Assembly: GCA_900540935.1 (NCBI GenBank)
Contig: UQHW01000019.1
Coordinates: 1-40,898 of the forward strand
Reading direction: 5' to 3'
DNA from: an uncultured Collinsella sp.
GTDB lineage: Bacteria > Actinomycetota > Coriobacteriia > Coriobacteriales > Coriobacteriaceae
Length of the DNA: 40,898 nt
Shown: piece by piece, positions 7,068-14,880 of the stretch
Numbering within the stretch: position 1 is the stretch's first letter
Layout: each line of letters opens with the position of its first letter
The notes under the pieces: generated by a model
Databases searched by the model: none
Told to the model about the DNA's origin: nothing
The model's input: the letters and a program-made list of their open reading frames with translations, nothing else
Position numbers and translations under genes: made by a program

Positions 7068-8971
7068 TAGCAGCCCTCCTCTCGCGCGATCGTCTTGGAT
7101 TTAGCAATGTCCGCGACGTTAGAAGGACCGTCCGAGCGAACGATCAGCAGGTCCACCAACTCGTCTGCCAGCGACTCAACCGTATAGAGGCCGTCAAAGC
7201 GCAGCGGCACGCCTGCCTTCGCAAGCGCCAGCGCCATGCGCTGGGCAGCGGGAACACCCAAGCCGATTGATTTAAGCTCATCCGCATGCGCAAACACCTG
7301 AGCGGGCGTGCCCTCGGCAAACACCGCACCTTTGTTCATTACGACGATACGGTCGCAGCAATTGGCAAGGTCATCCATACTGTGTGAGACCATGACGACG
7401 GTCAGGCCATCGCGGTGAAGTCGATCGATGAGCCCCAGGAAATCACTGCGCGCCGCCGGATCGAGTCCCGCCATGGGCTCATCGAGCACCAGGACCTCGG
7501 GCTCCATGGCAAGCACGCCGGCAAACGCCACGCGCCGCTGCTGCCCGCCCGAGAGCTCAAAGGGGCTCTTATCGCCCACCGTGGCCAGGTCGAGGCCCAC
7601 GCGCGCGAGCGATGACTCAACGCGGCGGGCAACCTCGGCCTGCGACAAGCCAAGGTTACGCGGACCAAATGCCACGTCCTGTGTCACGGTCTCGGCAAAC
7701 AGCTGACGCTCGGGATATTGAAACACCACGCCGACCTTTGCCTTAACCGCGGCGGCGTCTTTCTTGCTTGATAGGTCGAGCCCCAGCGCATAAACAGAAC
7801 CCTCCTGGGGACGAATCCGACCGTTGAGATGCTGAACCAGCGTCGATTTACCCGAACCGGTATGGCCCGCAAGGCCCAGGAACTCGCCACGACACACCGT
7901 TAGCGACACATCACGCAACGCCCAAGGGCTGCTAGGGTCGTTGCCCCAGAGGGTCTGCTTGTTCGATGCGCCCTCGGCGGCTGAACGCTTGTGCCAACGG
8001 CGACGCTCGCGGGCGCTCAGCGAATAGCTATACGAAAGGTGCGAAATCTCGATGACGGGCTCTGACGCGTTGTCCTCATTGTCTGCCGGAACAGCGCCGT
8101 CAGCGATTTCCGACTGGGATGCGGAAGACTGCCCCGCGGTGCCCGCCTCACTTCGCTCGGTATAGGCCTGCGCAACCTCGGCAACCATATCCGCCTCGCG
8201 CACCTGCGCGTGAACGGGCACGCCCTTCGCACGAAGCGCCCTGCCAAGACAGCACGATGCCGGCATATCCAGGTTCAGCCGCGCGAGTTCGTCCGCCTGC
8301 GTCAAGATTTCATCGGGCGTGCCCAACATGGCAACGCGCCCCGCCCGAAACACCGCGACTCGATCGGCCTCGGCGGCCTCTTCCATAAAGTGCGTAATCA
8401 TCACGATGGTCATGCCGCGTTCGTGCAGCGCGTGACAGGCCTTCATAAGGCCCTTGCGCCCGCGCGGATCGAGCATCGAGGACGCCTCGTCCAAAATGAG
8501 CACGCGCGGCTCCATGGCGAGCACGCCGGCAAGCGCCACGCGCTGCTTTTGTCCGCCCGAGAGAGCGTGGGTCTCGTGGCGCTCAAAGCCCACCAGACCC
8601 ACGGCCTTCAGCGCCTCGCGCACGCGCTGCGCGATCTGGGCCGATTCGACCCCTAAGTTCTCGGGACCAAACGCAACATCGTTCTCGACAAGCGTCGCCA
8701 CAAGCTGGTCGTCGGGATTCTGGAACACCATGCCCGCAGTCGAGCGGATATCGTAGACCAGCTCGGGATCGGACGCGTCCATGCCGTTGACACACACCGT
8801 TCCCGCATCGGGCTGCAGCAGCGCGTTCAAATGCTTGGCAAACGTCGACTTGCCCGACCCATTGCCGCCGAGGATGCAGAAAAACTCCCCCTCCTCGATG
8901 TTCAGATCGATGCCATCGAGCGCCAGTGCAGCACCGTCATAGCTAAAGGAAACGCCCCGACACTCAATCAT
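7067..8971 (-). CDS. ecfA: Fused ECF transporter ATPase EcfA-EcfA' (two ABC domains)
   Basis: A 634-residue protein with two complete ABC ATPase domains in one chain. Domain 1 (about 1-235) has Walker A GGNGSGKST near residue 36, signature LSGGQKQR and Walker B VLILDEASSMLD. Domain 2 (about 310-610) has Walker A GHTGSGKST, signature LSGGQQRR and VLVLDEPMAGLD. Between them is a linker of about 70-90 residues rich in Ala, Ser, Glu and Asn, with a basic ARERRRWHKR segment inside the start of domain 2. In many bacteria these ATPases are separate ecfA1 and ecfA2 genes. The start overlaps the ribU stop in an ATGA. It supplies ATP hydrolysis for riboflavin import and perhaps for other S components. 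Confidence 0.93.
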   Translation of the reverse strand: MIECRGVSFSYDGAALALDGIDLNIEEGEFFCILGGNGSGKSTFAKHLNALLQPDAGTVCVNGMDASDPELVYDIRSTAGMVFQNPDDQLVATLVENDVAFGPENLGVESAQIAQRVREALKAVGLVGFERHETHALSGGQKQRVALAGVLAMEPRVLILDEASSMLDPRGRKGLMKACHALHERGMTIVMITHFMEEAAEADRVAVFRAGRVAMLGTPDEILTQADELARLNLDMPASCCLGRALRAKGVPVHAQVREADMVAEVAQAYTERSEAGTAGQSSASQSEIADGAVPADNEDNASEPVIEISHLSYSYSLSARERRRWHKRSAAEGASNKQTLWGNDPSSPWALRDVSLTVCRGEFLGLAGHTGSGKSTLVQHLNGRIRPQEGSVYALGLDLSSKKDAAAVKAKVGVVFQYPERQLFAETVTQDVAFGPRNLGLSQAEVARRVESSLARVGLDLATVGDKSPFELSGGQQRRVAFAGVLAMEPEVLVLDEPMAGLDPAARSDFLGLIDRLHRDGLTVVMVSHSMDDLANCCDRIVVMNKGAVFAEGTPAQVFAHADELKSIGLGVPAAQRMALALAKAGVPLRFDGLYTVESLADELVDLLIVRSDGPSNVADIAKSKTIAREEGC

Positions 8972-9558
8972 GCGCGACCTTTGACCTGGTCCTTCTTGGG
9001 CGTGATGAGATTAGAGACCGCCTTGTACACTGCAAGCGTCAATACCGAGTTAAGCACGGTCTTGATAAGGTTGAACGGCAGAACAGCAGAAAGCATGAGT
9101 GGCAAAATCACATCGGCCGAGCCATACCAGAACCAAACGCCGATGGTCAGGTTCGCAACCATAGAAAGCGCCGTAGCGGCAATAACGCCCAGCGCCAGGC
9201 CAATCACGGCACCCTTGTAGGTGTGCATCCTCTGATAGACGATAGCCGCAGGCAGAATATAGCCCAGCGTAGCCACCAGGTTCATAAGCGCGCCGACCCA
9301 GTCGCCCGTGGTAAGCGCATGGATAACGATCGCCATAGCGGCAACAGCGGTGCCGGCACCAGGGCCATACGCAAATCCACACACCATCGCCGGCACCAGC
9401 GACGGGTCATACGTCAAAAACGGCGCCGAGGGGAGGATGGGCAGCTGCACATACATAAACAGCGCTCCCAAGGCGCACATCAACGCCATGGTAACGAGCT
9501 GTTTGGTGCTCCACCTATTCGTGTTCTCAAAATGGATATGCTGCGACTGTTCAGACAT
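8968..9558 (-). CDS. ribU: Riboflavin ECF transporter S component RibU
   Basis: A 196-residue integral membrane S component with about six hydrophobic helices. The segment FLTYDPSLVPAMVCGFAYGP corresponds to the conserved RibU region (FLxYDPxDxP in known members). Specificity for riboflavin is strongly supported by the FMN riboswitch directly upstream. The start at 9558 (MSEQSQ) follows AGGTGA by about five bases. A start further upstream would fall inside the riboswitch. It is the first gene of ribU-ecfA'A-ecfT, overlapping ecfA by four bases. Having S component, ATPases and EcfT in one operon suggests a dedicated (group I-like) riboflavin importer rather than one using a shared energy module. 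Confidence 0.92.
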   Translation of the reverse strand: MSEQSQHIHFENTNRWSTKQLVTMALMCALGALFMYVQLPILPSAPFLTYDPSLVPAMVCGFAYGPGAGTAVAAMAIVIHALTTGDWVGALMNLVATLGYILPAAIVYQRMHTYKGAVIGLALGVIAATALSMVANLTIGVWFWYGSADVILPLMLSAVLPFNLIKTVLNSVLTLAVYKAVSNLITPKKDQVKGRA

Positions 9559-9568
9559 AAGATCACCT

Positions 9569-9754
9569 GCCTCTTTCATCCGGACTCTAACCGTTGGTAC
9601 TGGGATCTCACCAGTTCAGCCGGCATGCGAACCAACGCACACACGGGTCGCGGACTCATCGGCTCGGCCGCAGGCACCTCGCCCGCGCCACGGCGCCCCT
9701 GTGGCACCGCCCGATTTACCGCCAGTGGGGAATTCCACCCCGCCCTGAAACAGC
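9569..9754 (-). promoter_or_regulatory. FMN riboswitch (RFN element)
   Basis: Read on the minus strand, the RFN consensus blocks occur in order: CAGGGCGGGGTGGAATTCCCC, ACTGGCGGTAA, GAGTCCGCGACCCG, CTGGTGAGATCCCAGTACC, AACGGTTAGAGTCCGGATGA. The closing P1 helix pairs about 9747-9754 with 9569-9577. The ribU Shine-Dalgarno lies directly at the 3' foot of P1. This arrangement suggests control of translation initiation, though premature termination cannot be excluded. FMN binding should shut off riboflavin import. Confidence 0.95.
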
Positions 9755-9761
9755 AATTGCA

Positions 9762-9789
9762 AGTGTAGCACCAGCAGGCTTTCGCGCAA
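9762..9789 (-). promoter_or_regulatory. Probable promoter of the riboflavin operon
   Basis: A TTGCGC -35 (9784-9789) and TACACT -10 (9762-9767) are separated by 16 bp. Transcription would start just before the riboswitch P1 helix. This position fits an FMN-regulated leader. Confidence 0.5.
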
Positions 9790-9961
9790 GTATGCCAAGG
9801 GTAATTTATGGCGGGGACCAGTTGCCGCAACAACCACATTCCCCACCCATCCCAAAGTAACGCGCCTTTCGCGGCAAAGCCGCGAAACAGCGACCGGGAC
9901 ACGTATCCCCCACAACCACGTCCTTCTCCGCCCGCCGACCCCAAGGCCGTAAACGCAGGGG
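9790..9961. other. Intergenic DNA between groEL terminator region and riboflavin promoter
   Basis: No gene is supported. A tight hairpin with 9-bp arms (TTTCGCGGC / GCCGCGAAA, loop AAA) lies around 9877-9897. It could be a secondary terminator or a REP-like unit. Confidence 0.4.
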
Positions 9962-10097
9962 ATCCGGGGGCGTGACGGGGCTTCTCTCCGGAACATTTCC
10001 GCAGGACGCAAAGAGGCTCCGCAGCGCGAAGCGCGATGCGGAGCCTCTTTGCATGTCCGAGGACGTTCCGGAGAGAAGCCCCGTCACGCCCCCGGAT
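9962..10097. repeat. Long nested palindrome downstream of groEL
   Basis: Two perfect 33-nt arms (9962-9994 and 10065-10097) enclose a second perfect inverted repeat of 15 nt (10008-10022 and 10038-10052). That in turn closes over a GCGC-GAA-GCGC tip. The whole 136-bp unit could form a cruciform or a very stable RNA hairpin. It lies about 30 bp after the groEL stop and may act as terminator or 3' mRNA shield, although no U-tract follows. Confidence 0.85.
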
Positions 10098-10127
10098 TCC
10101 CGGTGGGAGTTCTAGACCTTGTCGGCC

Positions 10128-11765
10128 TTAGTACATACCGCCGCCCTGCTGACCAGCGGTGGCAGCAGCGATAGCGTCCTCAAGCTGAGTGTTCTTGGGC
10201 ACATCGGAGACGGTGGCCTCGGTGATGAGAATCAGGCTGGCGACAGAAGCAGCGTTCTGCAGGGTGACGCGGCTGACCTTGACGGGGTCGAGGACGCCCA
10301 TCTCGATCATGTCGCCCCACTCGCCGTTGGCAGAGTTGAGACCCTGGCCGGCGGGCAGCTCGGCAACCTTGTCGACCACGACAGCGCCCTCAAAGCCAGC
10401 GTTCTTGGCAATGGTAGCGACCGGAGCGGTCAGAGCCTTCTTGACGATGTCGACGCCGATCTTCTCCTCGGGGTCGTCGATCTCGACAGCATCGAGCGCA
10501 GGAGCAGCGTCCATGAAGGCGACGCCGCCGCCGGCGACGATGCCCTCCTCGACAGCAGCGCGGGTAGCCTGCAGGGCATCCTCGACGCGGTGCTTGATCT
10601 CCTTGAGCTCGGACTCGGTAGCAGCGCCGACCTTGATGACGGCAACGCCACCGGAGAGCTTGGCCAAGCGCTCCTGGAGCTTCTCGCGGTCGAAGTCAGA
10701 GGTGGTGTTCTCCATCTCGCCCTTGATCTGAGCGATGCGGGCGTCGATGGCCTCCTTGGAGCCAGCGCCGCCGACGACGACGGTGTTGTCCTTGGAGATG
10801 GTGACGGACTTAGCAGTACCGAGCATATCGGCGGTGATGTCAGCGACCTTCACGCCCAGCTCGTCCAGAGCGGCCTGGCCACCGGTGAGGACGGCGATGT
10901 CCTCGAGGATGCGCTTGCGGCGATCGCCGTAGCCCGGAGCCTTGACGGCGCAGACGTTGAGGGCGCCACGGATCTTGTTGAGGACCAGGGTCGGCAGAGC
11001 CTCGCCGTCGATGTCCTCAGCAATGATGAGCAGGCCACGGCCGGCGCGCTGGACAGCCTCGAGAACAGGCATGATGTCCTGAACGCTGGAGATCTTCTGG
11101 TCGGTGATGAGGATGTACGGATCCTTCATCACGGCCTCCATGCGGTCGTTGTCCGTGACGAAGTAAGCGGAGACATAGCCCTTGTCGAACTGCATGCCCT
11201 CGACGGTGTCGATGGTGATGTCAAACGTCTGGGAATCCTCGACGGTGATGACGCCGTCCTTACCCACAACCTCCATGGCCTCGGCGATCTTCTCGCCAAC
11301 CTCGGGGTCACCGGCAGAGATGGTACCGACGGAAGCGATCTGCTCCTTGGTCTCGACCGGCTTGGCCTGCTTCTTCATCTCGGCGACAGCGGCGTTTACA
11401 GCCTTGTCGATGCCGCGACGGATGGCCAGCGGGTTGGCGCCGGCGGCGACGTTGCGCAGACCGTCGTTGACGATAGCCTGAGCGAGCAGGGTTGCGGTGG
11501 TGGTGCCGTCACCCACGGTGTCGTTGGTCTTGGTGGCGACCTCCTTCACCAGCTGAGCGCCCATGTTCTCGATGTTGTCCTCGAGCTCGATCTCCTTAGC
11601 GACGGAAACGCCGTCGTTGGTGATGGTCGGGGCACCGAACGTGCGCTGCAGAGCGACGTAACGGCCCTTGGGGCCCATGGTGACGGTAACGGCGTCGGCC
11701 AGAGTGTTGACGCCCTTGGCGAGCTTAGCGCGGGCATCGGTGTTGAACGTAATGTTCTTTGCCAT
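10128..11765 (-). CDS. groEL: Chaperonin GroEL (60 kDa)
   Basis: A 545-residue group I chaperonin subunit that refolds proteins in the cytoplasm as a double heptameric ring with GroES. Family landmarks include VTMGPKGRYVALQ, the ATP-binding VGDGTTTATLLAQA, and the equatorial segment EEGIVAGGGVAFMDAAP. The C-terminal tail is short: AAATAGQQGGGMY instead of long GGM repeats. ATG at 11765 is preceded by a GGAGGATTACTCACC leader. It follows groES by about 96 bp. An almost equally long open frame on the opposite strand is a codon-bias shadow and is not a gene. Confidence 0.98.
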   Translation of the reverse strand: MAKNITFNTDARAKLAKGVNTLADAVTVTMGPKGRYVALQRTFGAPTITNDGVSVAKEIELEDNIENMGAQLVKEVATKTNDTVGDGTTTATLLAQAIVNDGLRNVAAGANPLAIRRGIDKAVNAAVAEMKKQAKPVETKEQIASVGTISAGDPEVGEKIAEAMEVVGKDGVITVEDSQTFDITIDTVEGMQFDKGYVSAYFVTDNDRMEAVMKDPYILITDQKISSVQDIMPVLEAVQRAGRGLLIIAEDIDGEALPTLVLNKIRGALNVCAVKAPGYGDRRKRILEDIAVLTGGQAALDELGVKVADITADMLGTAKSVTISKDNTVVVGGAGSKEAIDARIAQIKGEMENTTSDFDREKLQERLAKLSGGVAVIKVGAATESELKEIKHRVEDALQATRAAVEEGIVAGGGVAFMDAAPALDAVEIDDPEEKIGVDIVKKALTAPVATIAKNAGFEGAVVVDKVAELPAGQGLNSANGEWGDMIEMGVLDPVKVSRVTLQNAASVASLILITEATVSDVPKNTQLEDAIAAATAGQQGGGMY

Positions 11766-11861
11766 GGTGAGTAATCCTCCAAAAGAAATGTGACTCGCGT
11801 CGCCGCTTCCGAGTCTTATACGGCGGACGCGTTCAAAGACGAATCAGAGATTCTGACGAGA

Positions 11862-12188
11862 CTAGGCCTCGACGACGGCGTAGATGTCGTCGGCGCGCAT
11901 CAGCAGATACTTCTCGCCGTCGACCTTGACCTCGTTGCCACCGAACTTACCGTAGATGACAACGTCGCCGACCTGAACGTCCATGGGGATGCGCTCGCCC
12001 TTGTCGTTGACCTTACCGGCGCCAACGGCAACGATGGTGCCGCGCTGCGGCTTCTCCTGAGCGTTGCTGGCGATGTACAGACCAGAAGCGGTCTTCTGCT
12101 CGGCCTCGTCGGGCTTGACCAGGACGCGATCTGCAAGCGGCTTCAAAGACGACATGCTTGTTTCCTCCTTTGTGGGCCGCGCGGTCAT
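11862..12188 (-). CDS. groES: Co-chaperonin GroES
   Basis: A GroES-fold protein that caps the GroEL cavity. Core signatures are LKPLADRVLVKPDEAEQKTA, the mobile-loop region TASGLYIASNAQEKPQ, and VGDVVIYGKFGGNEVK. The drawn frame gives 108 residues. The likely start is the Met of MSSLKPLADRV at 12155 (98 residues), because GGAGGAAAC stands directly upstream of it; the longer version adds an uncharacteristic MTARPTKEET. It is the first gene of groES-groEL. No CIRCE or HAIR element is recognisable upstream, so the heat-shock control remains open. Confidence 0.95.
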   Translation of the reverse strand: MTARPTKEETSMSSLKPLADRVLVKPDEAEQKTASGLYIASNAQEKPQRGTIVAVGAGKVNDKGERIPMDVQVGDVVIYGKFGGNEVKVDGEKYLLMRADDIYAVVEA

Positions 12189-12264
12189 GCCGCGCGGGTT
12201 AACCCTTTTTGTTTGCGTACGCGTTGAATGGTACCCACGAATGGCGGGTTATACAACACGGAGT

Positions 12265-12283
12265 CAAAAAATCTTATTTTTTG
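12265..12283. promoter_or_regulatory. AT-rich palindrome upstream of groES, possible operator
   Basis: An 8-bp inverted repeat with a 3-bp spacer (CAAAAAAT-CTT-ATTTTTTG) lies about 110 bp upstream of the GroES start. A TATAAC-like box is found on its downstream side on the minus strand. It may be a repressor site or simply an intrinsic bend; no known motif matches. Confidence 0.3.
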
Positions 12284-12292
12284 GCACTTAGA

Positions 12293-12503
12293 TTTTCTGA
12301 ATGCCGGGGGATAACTTGTGCGCAGCTCCCGTGTGGCGCCGGAGGGGCGGGATATAAGGTTTCCTGCTCGGGCAGTCCTGCTCGCACGAAGGCCACATTA
12401 AGTGGCCTTCGGCTCGTGCGGAACTCGCGATAAACCTTATATCCCGCCCCTCCGGCGCCACACGGGAGCTGAGTCAACGTTATCGGGCCCGGCATTCAGA
12501 AAA
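12293..12503. repeat. Long multi-level palindrome upstream of groES
   Basis: The 211-bp unit has three nested levels. Outer arms of 16 nt (12293-12308 and 12488-12503) match perfectly and continue into GGATAAC/GTTATC. Main arms of 40 nt (12323-12362 and 12432-12471) match perfectly. The core (12383-12420) forms a CGCACGA/TCGTGCG plus AAGGCCAC/GTGGCCTT hairpin. It encodes no convincing protein on either strand. The architecture resembles the palindrome downstream of groEL, although the sequences differ. Confidence 0.85.
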
Positions 12504-12580
12504 GTCTGTGCAGCAAAATGGCGATGCGGATGGCGACATGGGCATGGTTTTCGCCGCGCGCACGGGTCCCCCGGGGAGCA

Positions 12581-12818
12581 CCGTGCATTTTTGGGAGTAT
12601 TCAGCAGGCCAGAACGGCTGCATACGCGCCGGACACCCCTTATTGGCCCCAAAGACGCCTTCGACCGGCGATTTGGGTCGGCAGACAGACTTCGTCGAGA
12701 CGAATAAACATGTCTCGCGTCGCACCGGACCCCAAAATGACGTTGATCTCCGCAATGTTAGCCAACTGCAGCGGCACCGGCGGAACTTGCGTTGCTGAAT
12801 ACTCCGTTTTTTGCACGG
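12581..12818. mobile_element. MITE-like inverted-repeat element
   Basis: The ends share TGCTGAATACTCC (12793-12805) and its complement (12594-12606). Both are followed outward by an A/T run and by a TGCACGG/CCGTGCA terminus. The enclosed 238 bp has no convincing coding frame. A short non-autonomous transposable unit fits, but no target duplication is clear and no matching transposase is in the window. Confidence 0.45.
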
Positions 12819-13003
12819 CCCAGGCGGGGGTACATAAGGACCAGAAAGAACATCCCATCCTATTTTTGCAATCTGCAATGGAAAGTATGCAAAACACCAA
12901 GAGACGGCATTACTGATGTCCAAATTGAGTGCACGGAGCAGCTGCGCCTCCGCCCCGCGCCCAAATCAAGCAGAGCGGGAACGCTCCTAACGGACCCGAT
13001 CGG
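12819..13003. other. Non-coding stretch before the amidohydrolase terminator
   Basis: No gene is supported on either strand. The DNA is locally AT-richer around 12855-12920. Only a tiny GAGCG-GGAA-CGCTC hairpin (about 12973-12986) is visible. Confidence 0.4.
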
Positions 13004-13056
13004 CAAACAAACGCGGCCCGAGCGCCATCCCAAAATAGGCTGCCCGAGCCGCGTTT
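13004..13056 (-). terminator. Terminator of the amidohydrolase gene
   Basis: On the minus strand, AAACGCGGC (13056-13048) pairs with GCCGCGTTT (13017-13009) and is followed by GTTT. CGGGC segments lie on both sides of the loop. It begins about 18 bp after the stop codon. Confidence 0.7.
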
Positions 13057-13074
13057 AACGGTACGGCATGAATA

Positions 13075-14718
13075 TTAGCGCTCGTAGATTAAGTTGCCTG
13101 CCAGGTAGGTGGCTTGAACCTTGGTAGCCTGGAGCTCTTGGGGGTCGATGGTGAGCGGGTTTTGGTCCAGGACTACCAGGTCGGCGTATTTGCCGGGCTC
13201 TAGGCTGCCGAGGTTTTGCTCGTCGCCCGCTGCGTACGCGCTACCAAGCGTGTAGTTGCGCAGGGCAGTTGCCGCGTCGATACGCTCGCTGGGGAGCCAG
13301 CCGCCCTCGGGCCAGTGACTGCGGGGGTCCTGGCGCGTGATGGCCGTGTAGAGCACGTTCATGCTGGTAACAGCTGTTATGGGGCTATCGGTGCCGAAGG
13401 CTTGGCGAATGCCGCGCTGCTTATAGGTCGCAAACGGCCACATGATGCGGCTGCGCTCCAGGCCCAGATCGCGCTCGGGGCCGCCCGGGTCGAGTGTAAT
13501 GTGACAGGGCTGGCTCGAGGCAACGACGTTAAGCTTGCGTAGACGATCGAGGTCCTCGGGCAAGAGGTTCTCCAGATGCTCAAGCGTGTTATGACCGTGC
13601 TGGGGCAGGCCGTACAGTTCGGCGGCCTCCTCAAAGATATCCAGCGCGGCATGAATCGCACCGTCACCGATGACGTGGATGCGAACGGTGTGCCCGCGCT
13701 CCGCAGCAGCCAGAACCAGCTTGCGCATGCGCTCGACGGGAACCGTCAGGCGACCTTGATCGCCCGGGAAGCGCGGGTTGGTATAGGGCTCGGTGAGATA
13801 GGCCGTGTGTTCGCTCGAGACGCCGTCGAAGAACTGCTTAAAACCAGGCGCCGAGAGCAGCGCGTTGTTTGCGTAGCGGGTCTGGAGTTCTTCCAAGCGC
13901 GATTGGTCATCCAGCAGCGTGGGGAACAGGTGGGCGCGAATGCCCAGCTTGCCGGCGGCCTGCAGCCTCTCGTAGACATCGTCGCGAATAAAGTCGCAGC
14001 CCGGCATGGGCATGAGCGACATATCGCAGATTGAGGTGATGCCTTGCTCGGCCATACGCTTCATCTGGTCGCCGTAAGCGCTCGCGATGCGGTCCTCGCC
14101 CAGCCATTCCAGGCAGCGCGGCAGCAGCTGCATAGCAGCTGCCTCGTGGGCAATACCCGTAAGCTCACCGTTTGAGTCTTTGTCGTAACTGCCACCCGCC
14201 GGAGGCTCGCTGTCGCGCGTCACGCCGAGCGCCTCGAGCGCGCGGCTGTTGAGCCACAGCGTATGCCCATCGCCCGAATACATAACACAGGGGCGACCGG
14301 GGAAGGCGGCGTCGAGGGAGGCCTTGGTAGGATGCTCGGGCGGATCCCAGCGGTAATCGCGCCAGCCCTGGGTCACGACCCAGGCGTCGTCGGGCAGGCC
14401 CTGGGAAAACTCGAGCGCATGCTGCACTAGCGCAGCCTCGGACGTGCCCATATCCATGAGCATGTACGGCGAGGAACCGACCGAGGTATGGAAGAAGTGC
14501 AGATGAGCGTCATGAAAGCCGGGGCAGACAAACTGCTCGCCGTAGTCGATAACCGACGTGGCGGCAGGCGCGGCGGCAATCACGTCATCGGGCGCACCGA
14601 CTGCGACGATATGGTCGCCTGCGATGGCAATCGCCAGCTCGCGGGCGGTATCGATGCCGTCTTGCGCGGTAAAGACGTTCTTGGAGCGGATAATCCGATC
14701 GATATGTTGCATGGGCAT
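13075..14718 (-). CDS. Amidohydrolase (YtcJ-type, amidohydrolase_3 family)
   Basis: A metal-dependent hydrolase of about 547 residues from the YtcJ/LAF3 branch of the amidohydrolase superfamily. It has the metal-binding HxH in PGFHDAHLHFF after an N-terminal beta-sandwich, then VRIHVIGDGAIHAALDIFEE, and the late Asp in FGTDSPITA. Family members hydrolyse amide or imide bonds; the substrate is unknown here. No signal peptide is visible. The start is one of three closely spaced ATGs (14724, 14718, 14712). An AGAGATGGGG run just upstream favours the last two. The frame stays open far upstream, but that part is the antisense of the neighbouring peptidase. It diverges from the M20 peptidase 162 bp away, so both may share an intergenic promoter region. 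Confidence 0.88.
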   Translation of the reverse strand: MPMQHIDRIIRSKNVFTAQDGIDTARELAIAIAGDHIVAVGAPDDVIAAAPAATSVIDYGEQFVCPGFHDAHLHFFHTSVGSSPYMLMDMGTSEAALVQHALEFSQGLPDDAWVVTQGWRDYRWDPPEHPTKASLDAAFPGRPCVMYSGDGHTLWLNSRALEALGVTRDSEPPAGGSYDKDSNGELTGIAHEAAAMQLLPRCLEWLGEDRIASAYGDQMKRMAEQGITSICDMSLMPMPGCDFIRDDVYERLQAAGKLGIRAHLFPTLLDDQSRLEELQTRYANNALLSAPGFKQFFDGVSSEHTAYLTEPYTNPRFPGDQGRLTVPVERMRKLVLAAAERGHTVRIHVIGDGAIHAALDIFEEAAELYGLPQHGHNTLEHLENLLPEDLDRLRKLNVVASSQPCHITLDPGGPERDLGLERSRIMWPFATYKQRGIRQAFGTDSPITAVTSMNVLYTAITRQDPRSHWPEGGWLPSERIDAATALRNYTLGSAYAAGDEQNLGSLEPGKYADLVVLDQNPLTIDPQELQATKVQATYLAGNLIYER

Positions 14719-14880
14719 CCCCATCTCTGGCAGGAAATTCAACACCCCCGAGTGTACTCCCCCGCCCTTGCAACAAAACCCCAAGCGGCAAACGGCAACT
14801 TTACCAGCCCTAGCGGCAGGTGGCATACTGGAGAGAGCCTGTACGATTTTGCGATCAACCCAGCAAGGAGCAAATCGACC

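Noticed and set aside
10119..11774. A 551-codon open frame on the plus strand opposite groEL
   Set aside because: It is the near-exact complement of groEL. The open frame follows from GC-rich codon bias, and it has no homologous motifs.
12189..12290. CIRCE or HAIR element for groESL
   Set aside because: No TTAGCACTC-N9-GAGTGCTAA or CTTGAGT-N7-ACTCAAG match was found; only a weak AAGTGCCAA half-site is present.
12200..12500. Short opposing frames within the groES-upstream palindrome that look similar to each other
   Set aside because: The similarity is a necessary result of the perfect inverted arms, not evidence of a protein.
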